Shown here piece by piece: positions 1 to 8,365 of a DNA stretch of 11,600 nucleotides; positions within the stretch are counted from its first letter, which is position 1, and each line of letters begins with the position of its first letter. Origin of the DNA: Pseudomonadota bacterium (GTDB lineage Bacteria > Pseudomonadota > Gammaproteobacteria > Acidiferrobacterales > UBA6901); assembly GCA_021783175.1 (NCBI GenBank), contig JAJXUF010000103.1:1-11600 (forward strand). Direction: 5' to 3'. Position numbers and translations under genes: made by a program. The notes beneath the pieces were generated by a model. The model was given only the letters and a program-made list of their open reading frames with translations. It was not told the origin of the DNA and made no database searches.

Positions 1-306
1 CGCCGGATCTATTTCGCGCGCCCATGCGTCGATGCCGCCCTGCAAGTTGCAGAGATTCTGGAACCCCTGATGTTCCAGGAAGTATGCAACCTGGTAACTG
101 CGAACCCCGTGATGGCAGATGACAATGGTTTCGCGCTCTGGATCGAGTTCGCTCACCCGCGCTGCAATATGACTCATGGGGATATGAAGTGAATCTTCAA
201 GCGCGCACAGGCGCACCTCCCAGGTTTCGCGCACGTCCAGCAGGATCGGCTTTTCATCCGACTCCTGCAAACGATTCCTGAGTTGATGAACGCTAATCTG
301 ACGCAT
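1..306 (-). CDS. Rhodanese-like sulfurtransferase domain protein (3' end outside window)
   Basis: Single-domain rhodanese protein, probably a cytoplasmic persulfide carrier or sulfurtransferase; the physiological substrate cannot be told from sequence. The 102 visible codons read MRQISVHQLRNRL at the start, then LLDVRE (residues 22-27), the active-site loop CHHGVRS (64-70) with the catalytic cysteine at residue 64, and GGIDAWA (90-96) close to the usual end of the domain, so only a short tail is missing. The ATG at 304-306 is chosen because the first beta-strand of the domain begins right after it; no good Shine-Dalgarno sequence precedes it. The gene lies 29 bases downstream of the Pcm-like gene on the same strand, so the two are probably co-transcribed and perhaps translationally coupled. 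In many proteobacteria this pair is followed by a TolC-type outer-membrane protein gene; whether that holds here lies outside the window. Confidence 0.9.
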   Translation of the reverse strand, partial: MRQISVHQLRNRLQESDEKPILLDVRETWEVRLCALEDSLHIPMSHIAARVSELDPERETIVICHHGVRSYQVAYFLEHQGFQNLCNLQGGIDAWAREIDPA

Positions 307-335
307 GTGTTTTGGCGAATCAGGCGCCGAGTGCC

Positions 336-998
336 TCAGAATACGAACTTTTCGGGTTCAGTGGCGTTGATCAGAGGGGCAAGCACGGTTTCGAACAAAG
401 ACTCCGTAGTGAAACTTTCCTGCCCGTTGCGACGTATCAGCACAGCCTCCATGACCGGCGGCTTGCCGACTATGGCGACCAGACGTCCGCCAACTGCAAG
501 GCTGCGCGGAAATGCGTCGGCCAGCACCGCTACCGATCCGGTAAGCAGGATCGCATCGTAGGGTTGATGGCGAGTCCAGCCGCGTGCGGCATCACCGGTC
601 TCGAGTGTGACGTTGCTGATACCGTGAGCGGCCAGCTTGGCGGCTGCCCCCATCTTGAACTCGGGCGCTATGTCCACGCTAAAGACGTGTCCGCCGAGGG
701 ACGCCAGCAGCCAGGTCATGTAGCCGCTACCAGTGCCGACCTCCAGAACCATGTCCTTGGGGCCGATTTCCAGCGCCTGAAGTAGACGTGCTTCGACTTT
801 CGGCGCCATCATGACCTGCCCCCGCCCGAGCGGAAGGGTCATGTCGGCAAATGCCAAGCTGCGGTACTTTTCCGGCACGAAGTCCTCGCGTGGCGCGCGC
901 GCTACAAGCTCCAGTACTCGCGGGTCCAGGACCTCCCAGGTGCGAATCTGGGATTCCACCATGTTCTGCCGGGCTGCTTCGAGGTTCATAGATAACAT
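336..998 (-). CDS. Pcm-like (protein-L-isoaspartate O-methyltransferase family) SAM methyltransferase
   Basis: A 220-residue cytoplasmic methyltransferase of the protein-L-isoaspartate O-methyltransferase family, close to the usual family length. Visible features: the family's N-terminal helices (QNMVESQIRTWEVLDPRVLE, residues 11-30), PREDFVP (36-42), SAM-binding motif I EVGTGSGY (86-93), the acidic residue ending beta-2 (VDI, Asp109), and a late strand GGRLVAIVG (170-178). In classical Pcm the segment after the GxGQ motif is TISQP or similar and contacts the isoaspartyl substrate; here it is VMMAP (62-66). The SAM fold is therefore secure, but repair of isoaspartate is not. The first ATG (996-998) is preferred because AAGG sits ten bases upstream of it; a second ATG three codons later (987-989) is possible. 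Upstream on the same strand is a candidate sigma-70 promoter. The rhodanese gene follows after 29 bases. Confidence 0.85.
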   Translation of the reverse strand: MLSMNLEAARQNMVESQIRTWEVLDPRVLELVARAPREDFVPEKYRSLAFADMTLPLGRGQVMMAPKVEARLLQALEIGPKDMVLEVGTGSGYMTWLLASLGGHVFSVDIAPEFKMGAAAKLAAHGISNVTLETGDAARGWTRHQPYDAILLTGSVAVLADAFPRSLAVGGRLVAIVGKPPVMEAVLIRRNGQESFTTESLFETVLAPLINATEPEKFVF

Positions 999-1039
999 CT
1001 TGGAAATACCTTAGGAACTTCGCGGGTAAAAGGCTCATC

Positions 1040-1068
1040 AGATTAAGCACTTTGCGGGGCCCATGCAA
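1040..1068 (-). promoter_or_regulatory. Candidate sigma-70 promoter for the Pcm-like/rhodanese operon
   Basis: On the minus strand TTGCAT (1068-1063) is followed after exactly 17 bases by TAATCT (1045-1040). The -35 box is a good match; the -10 box keeps only the first, second and last consensus bases. The start codon at 998 lies about 35 bases beyond the expected transcription start. This is a prediction by eye. Confidence 0.35.
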
Positions 1069-1124
1069 GCGTTGCCTACCGCCCACGGTTGCAATCGGAT
1101 GGTGATTCCGATAGCGTGAAGACC

Positions 1125-1203
1125 TGAGCTGGGGGTGCCCGCGCCGCGGGCTGAGAGACACCCTTTGAACCTGATCCGGATTGTGCCGGCGTAGGGAAGC
1201 ACG
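1125..1203 (+). promoter_or_regulatory. TPP (THI-box) riboswitch upstream of thiC
   Basis: The stretch carries nearly all conserved TPP-aptamer elements in order: GGGGGTGCCC (1131-1140), CTGAGA (1151-1156) followed by CACCC, which pairs with GGGTG to form P2, then CTGATCCGG and GTGCCGGCGTAGGGAAG (to 1199). P3 is GCCC/GGGC around 1138-1150. P5 is CCGG/CCGG on either side of ATTGTG. P1 is short, pairing GAGCT (1126-1130) with AGCAC (1198-1202) with one mismatch. Its position 64 bases before thiC is typical: thiamine pyrophosphate binding should lower thiC expression. The segment GCACG (1199-1203) can alternatively pair with CGTGC (1223-1227), which may be part of the expression platform. I see no T-tract terminator, so control of translation initiation seems more likely; that is inference. 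Confidence 0.96.
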
Positions 1204-1206
1204 TGA

Positions 1207-3156
<1,950 letters not shown>

Positions 3157-3201
3157 GGATACTGCCTGCAGCAAAAATAGAGTTCGGATGCGCGGGCACG
3201 C

Positions 3202-4491
3202 CTACAGCTGGATGATGTGATCCATTGGATTGATGTCGTAGCTGCCGGTAGGCAAAACCCGCGCAATCTTTAGTTCGTGTCCCATGGCGTCCTTGTGTTC
3301 CACGAGATCGGTAATGACATGCTGGCTGTAAGGTGCCTTGGTCGCGGTCAGTACCAGGGCTACCTTCGGCTTCAGGCGCCGCGCGCGGTTGATGGTGATT
3401 ACCACGCCAACCGTGCCATTGCTCAGTTCCACCAGGCTGCCAATCGGGAATATTCCCATGCAGCGGATGAATTCCTCCACGAGCTGGGACTGGAAATCTT
3501 TATTGCGCCACTCGTACATGCTTTTCAGGGCATCTTCGGCGGACAGAGCCGTGCCATAAATGCGGTCGCTGGTAACGGCGTCATATACGTCCACAATGGC
3601 GCCGATCATGCCGGCGGGTGCAACGGCCGTGCCTCGAAGCTGCAATGGGTAACCCTGACCATCACTCCGTTCGTGGTGGTGACCGATTACGTCCATGGCT
3701 CCAGGGGGTAAGCCGCCGCTTGTCTTGGCGATCTCCAGACCCCATTGCACGTGCTTCGTCATGATGTCGAATTCACTGGGTGTCAGGCCGCCGCGCTTGT
3801 CGAGGATCTCCTGTGGAACCTTGACCATGCCGACATCGTGCAGCATCACTCCCATGCCCAGGACCTTCAGTTCGTCGCGGCTGAGGGCGAGATGGCGGCC
3901 AAAAGCTAGCGCCACGATGGCTGTGCGAACGGAGTGCAGGGCGGTGTATTCACTCACGTTCTTGAGTTGGCTCAGACAGACGAGCGCGTCCGGATTGCGT
4001 ACCACGCTGTCGACCATGCTTCCGACCACTTTTCCAATCAGTTCGAGATTGACCGACTTGCCGCGTACGACTTCTTCCAGACTCTCGTTCATCGCCGTGC
4101 GCGCTTCGCGTTCCACGATCTTGGCCTGAACAAGTTCCTGCTCGAAAGTAGTTTGGTCGGAATAGGGCTTGCGGGCCGGCTGCGTGGTCAGGGGTTCCTG
4201 GCCGAGCTCGCGGACCTTCTGCCGAATCCGGGCATCTTCGACCTCAAGCGCGCGGGAGCGCGCCATCAAGGCACTCTTAAAATATTCTGGAGTGAACTTG
4301 GTGCTGCGGTAAACGTCTACATAGACGTAGTGGCAGTGCTTGGTGAGCGCGTCGATTTCCCTTTGGTCGCGCAATTCAAAACCCTGTAACAGAAAGGGCG
4401 TTTCCAGCCACGGCCTGTCCAGTTCCGCGACATACATCCCGAGTTTCAGCTCACGAGCGTCGACTTTAATTTTTTGGATTTCAATCGCCAT
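3202..4491 (-). CDS. DUF3391/HD-GYP protein, predicted cyclic-di-GMP phosphodiesterase
   Basis: Predicted cytoplasmic phosphodiesterase that hydrolyses cyclic-di-GMP, a second messenger controlling motility and biofilm. In the 429-residue form starting MAIEIQKIKVD, residues about 1-125 are the DUF3391 N-terminal module (LKLGMYVAELDRPWLETPFLLQG), and about 160-345 form the HD-GYP domain. The catalytic HD pair is MLHDVG with His218-Asp219, followed by IGHHHER, SDGQGYP (Gly280-Tyr281-Pro282) and the metal-site strand IVDVYDAV. All signature residues are intact, so it should be active. The C-terminal stretch GTVGVVITINRARRLKPKV is typical of DUF3391 HD-GYP proteins. A longer form starting at 4506 (MDVSD) is possible; 4491 is preferred because the family normally begins MAIEI-like and GGA lies ten bases before it. 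No sensor domain or membrane segment is seen. A sigma-54-like promoter and a stem-loop lie upstream. It converges with thiC. Confidence 0.92.
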   Translation of the reverse strand: MAIEIQKIKVDARELKLGMYVAELDRPWLETPFLLQGFELRDQREIDALTKHCHYVYVDVYRSTKFTPEYFKSALMARSRALEVEDARIRQKVRELGQEPLTTQPARKPYSDQTTFEQELVQAKIVEREARTAMNESLEEVVRGKSVNLELIGKVVGSMVDSVVRNPDALVCLSQLKNVSEYTALHSVRTAIVALAFGRHLALSRDELKVLGMGVMLHDVGMVKVPQEILDKRGGLTPSEFDIMTKHVQWGLEIAKTSGGLPPGAMDVIGHHHERSDGQGYPLQLRGTAVAPAGMIGAIVDVYDAVTSDRIYGTALSAEDALKSMYEWRNKDFQSQLVEEFIRCMGIFPIGSLVELSNGTVGVVITINRARRLKPKVALVLTATKAPYSQHVITDLVEHKDAMGHELKIARVLPTGSYDINPMDHIIQL

Positions 4492-4514
4492 GTCGGAGAC
4501 ATCCAAGTTGCAAT

Positions 4515-4534
4515 GGCGAATCGTCAGATTCGCC
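4515..4534 (-). repeat. Perfect inverted repeat (8-bp arms, 4-base loop) in the HD-GYP leader
   Basis: GGCGAATC (4515-4522) is followed by the four bases GTCA and then by its exact reverse complement GATTCGCC (4527-4534). It lies 23 bases before the preferred HD-GYP start codon, so in the mRNA it would be a stable hairpin close to the ribosome-binding region. It could affect translation or be an operator for a dimeric regulator. There is no T-tract after it, so it is not a standard terminator. Confidence 0.6.
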
Positions 4535-4612
4535 GTTCCTCAAGCAGGCACTGGGCGCGCTTCTCTCCCGGCCCATAGGCCAACGCGCTTCCCTGTACCT
4601 GGCCAATATGCA

Positions 4613-4629
4613 TGCATGGAGCGTGCCAG
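4613..4629 (-). promoter_or_regulatory. Candidate sigma-54 (-24/-12) promoter for the HD-GYP gene
   Basis: Read on the minus strand the site is CTGGCACG-CTCC-ATGCA. The sigma-54 consensus is TGGCACG-N4-TTGC[AT]. The -24 element is perfect, the GG-to-GC spacing is exact and the -12 GC is present; the only departure is A for T at the first base of the -12 element. Transcription would begin near 4602, giving a leader of about 110 bases that includes the stem-loop at 4515-4534. No enhancer-binding-protein site was identified. Confidence 0.5.
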
Positions 4630-4886
4630 TTTGACCGAAAGGTCCCGAAGGAAAGCTCGCCGGGCGGCACAAAGACACGGCCTATTCCGGGAAAGTCCGC
4701 GTTTTTCAATCCACGGACGCTCAATGGCAGGGCTAGGCGCCGAAGAAAACGGCGCGTCCGCAGCGCCCAACGCCTGCTCATATGGCGGCCGCAAGGCGCA
4801 ATTGCACGCCACTCCGGCCCTGCCCCCCTTTTTGTGTCGAAGAATCAAGAAACCGACGTTGTCTGCGCAATCCCGGTGTCTGCGTC

Positions 4887-4936
4887 TTGACTCGATATCT
4901 TCCCATATTGACTGTCAAATCAATGTAAAATTGACT
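4887..4936 (+). promoter_or_regulatory. TTGACT repeats and small palindrome upstream of the ABC exporter
   Basis: TTGACT occurs three times, at 4887-4892, 4908-4913 and 4931-4936, with start-to-start spacings of 21 and 23 bases, about two helical turns. The middle copy is part of TTGAC-T-GTCAA (4908-4918), an exact palindrome around one base. A -10-like TAAAAT is at 4926-4931 but only 12 bases after the middle TTGACT, too close for a standard sigma-70 promoter. The arrangement suits an operator or activator-binding region for the exporter gene beginning at 4981; the regulator is unknown. Confidence 0.4.
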
Positions 4937-4980
4937 CGCCCTGTTGCCTGCTTGCGGAAGTTCGGCCTGTTTCGACTGAC

Positions 4981-7116
4981 ATGATCTTCTATCACCTTTG
5001 CCGCGCCTCAGATGCCACAAAATATCTGGTGGACGGCATCCTGCGCAGCGACGGTCGTTACTACATGTTCGACCGATGGGAAGATATGCGCCTCCTGATG
5101 GCCGCGTACAATGCATTGGCGACTGAGGGCGCAGAACCAGAACATGTAGTGCTGGTTCTGGACATCGATGCGGACATGCTCGTCGGTGGTCCGATTACAC
5201 AGCGCCGCCTGCCGCCAGGCATTGCACCGGAGGATGCGCTTAGTCTGCAGGCGCGCTCGCGCTACCCGGAGGTGGATGTCAGCGCCGCCCGGATCGTAGA
5301 CATAAAGAACGCGCTCGGCGACTCTGTGCGCGCTTTGTACTTGCCGAGCGAATCACGGAGAGCACCGGTTTGGCGTTTCCTGGCCTATGTGCGCCCATAC
5401 TGGCCCTATGTGACGATTGCCACGGCGGCCGGTCTGGTTAAATTTCTTGTGCCGCTGGTGTTCCCCTGGATGTTGCGGGTACTGCTGGACGACGTCGTTC
5501 TTAAGCACGGGATAAACCCCAATGTGCGCGCACACACAATTCTCTATCTGGTATTCGGTGTTTTGGCATTGAACCTGGTATGGATGGTGGCGACGTACTA
5601 TCGCAGCGTCTATGCGGCAATTGCCGGTCACCGGATGATCCGCGATCTGCGCGTGGCTCTTCTTGACCATGTACAGCGCCTGTCGCACGCCTTTTTCATG
5701 CGGCACCAGACCGGAGCCATTGTGTCGCGCGTAGTGAGTGACATCAGCCTTGCGCAGAACTTTGTCGGCTCTGCCCTAACCAACGTGTGGATGGACGGCG
5801 CTTTGGTAATCGCGCTGGTTGTGATTCTGTTTTCCATTCACCCAATGATGGCGCTTGTGTCGCTGGTGCTCATGCCGGTCTATGTAATGTCGTTGCGTTA
5901 CATTGGTCCCCGAATCCGCCTTTCGACACGGGAGGTGCAACAACGCATAGAGGTCCTGTCAGGCGTATTGCATGAAAAGGTTGCCGGCGTATCCGTAGTA
6001 AAGGGATTCGCCCGCGAAAACCACGAGGCACAGCTTTTTGCGACGCACGCCAATAAGCTCCTTAACAAGGTGCTGTATTCGGTGCGTTACACCGCCGTCA
6101 ATGAAATGCTTGTCGGTTTTGTGGTGCACTCAGCTCCGGTGCTTGTAGTTTGGTATGGGGTGAACCAGATAATTGCAGGACGACTGACTGTCGGGCAGCT
6201 GACTCAGTTTTTGCTTTATCTGGGAATGTTCTATTTCCCATTGCAGCGGCTGTCGGATTTGAGCGTGGTTTTGTCAAACGCGCTGGCGGCAATCGACCGT
6301 GTGTTCGAGTACTTCGATACCCAACCGCACGTTGTCGAGCGTGCAAACGCACGCGCGCTTCCCGATTGCCGTGGATCAATAGTCTTTGAAGGTGTGAGTT
6401 TCGGCTATGAGCCGGATAGTCCGGTTCTGCATGACGTCGACCTCGCCATCTTGCCCGGAGAGACCATTGCCCTAGTCGGGCCCAGCGGAGCCGGCAAGAC
6501 CACCTTCGCCAACCTGGTGCCGCGTTTCTATGATCCTAATGCTGGTCGCCTGTTGCTTGACGGTAACGACCTGCGCGATCTGACGCTCTCCGCATTGCGC
6601 AGCCATATCGGCATTGTCAGCCAGGAAACGATACTTTTTTCCGGGACGGTGCAGGAGAATCTGCTGCTTGCCAGACCCGCTGCTACGGCGGATGAAATCC
6701 GCGCGGCGCTCGATGCTGCCAACGCGCGAGAGTTTGTCGACGAGCTGCCGGAGGGGTTGTGGACCGAGATAGGCGAGCGCGGCGCCGTTCTTTCCGGGGG
6801 CCAGAAACAGCGCCTCGCGCTAGCGCGTGCCTTTCTCAAAAATCCGCAAATTCTACTGCTAGACGAGGCCACGTCTGCGCTCGATTCTCGCGCCGAAAGA
6901 CGGATCCAGCAGGCGCTGACGCGTCTGCTGCAGGGTCGCACATCAATTGTCATTGCGCACCGCCTTTCAACGATACTCAATGCCGACCGCATCGTTGTGC
7001 TCGAGGCTGGACGCATCGTAGATATAGGGCGTCATTCCGAGCTTCTCGCCCGTGGCGGTTTATATGCGCAACTCTATCACGAGCAATTCCATCAGGTACG
7101 CGAGTCGCAGGGTTAA
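4981..7116 (+). CDS. ABC exporter half-transporter (TMD-NBD) with an unusual N-terminal domain
   Basis: A 711-residue type I ABC exporter subunit, expected to act as a homodimer in the inner membrane; the substrate (lipid, drug or peptide) cannot be read from sequence. The order is an extra N-terminal domain (residues 1 to about 122), a six-helix transmembrane domain (about 130-440, first helix near 139-165) and an ATPase domain (about 465-700). The ATPase has Walker A GPSGAGKTT (500-508), Q-loop Gln548, signature LSGGQ (604-608), Walker B ILLLDE with catalytic Glu629, D-loop SALD (632-635) and H-loop His660, so it should be active. Typical members have about 580-600 residues; the excess is the N-terminal domain, which lacks a C39-peptidase cysteine motif and resembles an ADP-ribosyltransferase/KptA-like fold (inference). 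No Shine-Dalgarno sequence precedes the ATG at 4981, but the YH motif immediately after it supports this start. It stands alone and converges with the dehydrogenase gene. Confidence 0.92.
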   Translation: MIFYHLCRASDATKYLVDGILRSDGRYYMFDRWEDMRLLMAAYNALATEGAEPEHVVLVLDIDADMLVGGPITQRRLPPGIAPEDALSLQARSRYPEVDVSAARIVDIKNALGDSVRALYLPSESRRAPVWRFLAYVRPYWPYVTIATAAGLVKFLVPLVFPWMLRVLLDDVVLKHGINPNVRAHTILYLVFGVLALNLVWMVATYYRSVYAAIAGHRMIRDLRVALLDHVQRLSHAFFMRHQTGAIVSRVVSDISLAQNFVGSALTNVWMDGALVIALVVILFSIHPMMALVSLVLMPVYVMSLRYIGPRIRLSTREVQQRIEVLSGVLHEKVAGVSVVKGFARENHEAQLFATHANKLLNKVLYSVRYTAVNEMLVGFVVHSAPVLVVWYGVNQIIAGRLTVGQLTQFLLYLGMFYFPLQRLSDLSVVLSNALAAIDRVFEYFDTQPHVVERANARALPDCRGSIVFEGVSFGYEPDSPVLHDVDLAILPGETIALVGPSGAGKTTFANLVPRFYDPNAGRLLLDGNDLRDLTLSALRSHIGIVSQETILFSGTVQENLLLARPAATADEIRAALDAANAREFVDELPEGLWTEIGERGAVLSGGQKQRLALARAFLKNPQILLLDEATSALDSRAERRIQQALTRLLQGRTSIVIAHRLSTILNADRIVVLEAGRIVDIGRHSELLARGGLYAQLYHEQFHQVRESQG

Positions 7117-7183
7117 GGCGGAACAGCCGGAGTATTAACCGGTAGTTCTTTCGACATTGCGACGGAATGCAGCCTGCGTATAT

Positions 7184-7900
7184 TCAGCCACGACCAAACA
7201 CGGGAATTGCAGCGCCGCACACAGAGCGCGCGTCGTCGGACAACAGAAACGCGATGACGCCCGCGAGATCGGCGGGCTGAACCCAAGTGGAGAAATCCGC
7301 CGTGGGCATTGCCGCCCGATTTTGCGGAGTGTCTATTGTCCCCGGCACCACGCAGTTGACACTCAAGCCGTGCGCCTTAAGTTCACCGGCCATGCTTTCC
7401 GTCACCCGCAACACTGCAGTTTTGGCGGCAGCATACGCGCTGTAGTTCGCGCTTCCCTGAAACGCGGCCCTGCTTGCTACGTTCACGATCTTTCCTTGCC
7501 GAGCACCCAACATATAGGGAATCGTCGCTCGGCAGGCATTGAGCGTTGTGCGGACGTTGATGTCGTACAGAAAATCCCATTCGCCGGGATCTGTTTCATG
7601 TACCGGACGGCCTCCTCGGAAACCGCCGACGGTGTTCACCAATCCGTCGATGTGACCGAAGCGTTTGTGCGCTTCTGCGACCATGATGTTCACGGCCTCT
7701 GCAGCCGTCATGTCGACGCCATCCGCGAGCCAGTATCTCGTCGGATCTGGCAATTTTCCAAAGGTGGCACGCAGTCGGTCCTTCGACCTGTCCACGAGAA
7801 CAGTCTTCCACCCATCTCTGACCATGCGCTCGGCGACGGCTTGCCCGAGATTTCCGACTGCGCCCGTGATTATCACTACCTTGTCCTGCAGAACGGTCAT
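7184..7900 (-). CDS. Short-chain dehydrogenase/reductase (SDR), classical type
   Basis: A 238-residue soluble NAD(P)-dependent oxidoreductase of the classical SDR family; the substrate is unknown. The Rossmann nucleotide motif is TGAVGNLG (residues 12-19). Asp37 at the end of beta-2 (VLVDR) favours NAD(H) over NADP(H). The usual NNAG is replaced by NTVGG (89-93). The catalytic tetrad is complete: Asn115, Ser143 (VNVASRAAF), Tyr156 and Lys160 (YAAAK). The PGTIDTPQNR segment (186-195) and the C-terminal GAAIPVFGRG follow the family pattern. The ATG at 7898-7900 has a GAGGGGG Shine-Dalgarno sequence close upstream. It converges with the ABC exporter, 67 bases away. A TAAAT-CGA-ATTTA inverted repeat lies in its leader at 7921-7933 and could be an operator. 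Confidence 0.93.
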   Translation of the reverse strand: MTVLQDKVVIITGAVGNLGQAVAERMVRDGWKTVLVDRSKDRLRATFGKLPDPTRYWLADGVDMTAAEAVNIMVAEAHKRFGHIDGLVNTVGGFRGGRPVHETDPGEWDFLYDINVRTTLNACRATIPYMLGARQGKIVNVASRAAFQGSANYSAYAAAKTAVLRVTESMAGELKAHGLSVNCVVPGTIDTPQNRAAMPTADFSTWVQPADLAGVIAFLLSDDARSVCGAAIPVFGRG

Positions 7901-7920
7901 GTGCGCCCCCTCAGATTGCG

Positions 7921-7933
7921 TAAATCGAATTTA
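7921..7933. repeat. Inverted repeat TAAAT-CGA-ATTTA in the SDR leader
   Basis: Five-base arms around CGA, 20 bases upstream of the dehydrogenase start codon and close to where its promoter would be expected. It could be an operator; AT-rich short repeats also arise by chance. Confidence 0.35.
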
Positions 7934-8266
7934 GTTTGTGGCGCTAGTCACAGCCGTGATGCACCGCCATAATGTCAGCGAAAATAACCGATATTTGCCA
8001 TAGAGGGAAACGCCGGCAGGCTGAATTTATCAGCGCAGACGCCGACTTCAGCCGTGTCGTGTGGTTTCCACGGGCAACTAATCGGTACATCGCGACTGCA
8101 TTATCTCAAAATGTCCGGGGGATTCTCGGGCAGGAGACAAAGCAAATCGCATCGCATCATGTAATATCTCGGATCCGCCCTAAGGTGATGGGCTGTCTTC
8201 GAGGCGGTGCAAGAAAAGCGGCTGTTGCCACACTTAGCCGCAGCGCGCCCAAAAGCGCATGGTTTC

Positions 8267-8278
8267 CGCCGATCGGCG
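8267..8278. repeat. 12-bp perfect palindrome CGCCGATCGGCG
   Basis: An uninterrupted self-complementary 12-mer about 88 bases before the BPSS1780-family gene. It may be a protein-binding site, though GC-rich palindromes of this size also occur by chance. Symmetry breaks immediately outside the 12 bases. Confidence 0.5.
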
Positions 8279-8365
8279 AATTCGACCCGCTGTTCGGTCG
8301 TAGATTTCTGGCTCAATTCCTAAACTTACAATAAACCGCTAACCGAGCGGGTAAGAGGTAAGTGT

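Larger units (their letters stand above)
4492..4980. other. Non-coding spacer between the HD-GYP and ABC-exporter genes
   Basis: About 490 bases between two divergent genes with no convincing gene. Reading frames through it lack ribosome-binding sites and have low-complexity, arginine/serine-rich translations. It holds a stem-loop (4515-4534) and a sigma-54-like site (4613-4629) facing the HD-GYP gene, smaller inverted repeats at 4633-4644, 4696-4718 and 4737-4755, and a TTGACT-repeat region (4887-4936) in front of the exporter. Confidence 0.6.
7901..8365. other. Intergenic region without a supported gene
   Basis: A spacer of 465 bases between the divergent dehydrogenase and BPSS1780 genes. 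A 120-codon open frame at 7972-8334 has no ribosome-binding site, no recognisable motif and an unstructured translation, so I do not call it. Visible elements are the TAAAT-CGA-ATTTA repeat at 7921-7933, the palindrome at 8267-8278, a -10-like TACAAT at 8327-8332 without a good -35, and a small CCGCT/AGCGG hairpin at 8336-8350 just before the Shine-Dalgarno sequence of the next gene. Confidence 0.5.

Noticed and set aside
3157..3201. Possible terminator between thiC and the HD-GYP gene
   Set aside because: No stem of useful length followed by T residues could be found in the 45 bases.
4641..4745. Fragments resembling glycine-riboswitch (CCGAAGGAAAGC) or cyclic-di-GMP riboswitch (AAAGACACGGCCTA) cores
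   Set aside because: Only short pieces match; the remaining conserved elements (CTCTCAGG for glycine, CACGC...GCAAACC for cyclic-di-GMP) are missing, so no aptamer can be built.
4340..4984. Plus-strand 214-codon frame ending in ATGA overlap with the exporter start
   Set aside because: Its first part is antisense to the HD-GYP coding region, the rest is arginine/serine-rich without any motif or ribosome-binding site, and it crosses the hairpins and promoter-like sites of the spacer.
7157..7972. Plus-strand 271-codon frame across the dehydrogenase gene
   Set aside because: It is the antisense shadow of a complete SDR gene with all catalytic residues; its translation has no recognisable family features.
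7972..8334. Plus-strand 120-codon frame in the spacer before the BPSS1780 gene
   Set aside because: No Shine-Dalgarno sequence, no domain, and a translation that looks random; it also spans the 12-bp palindrome.
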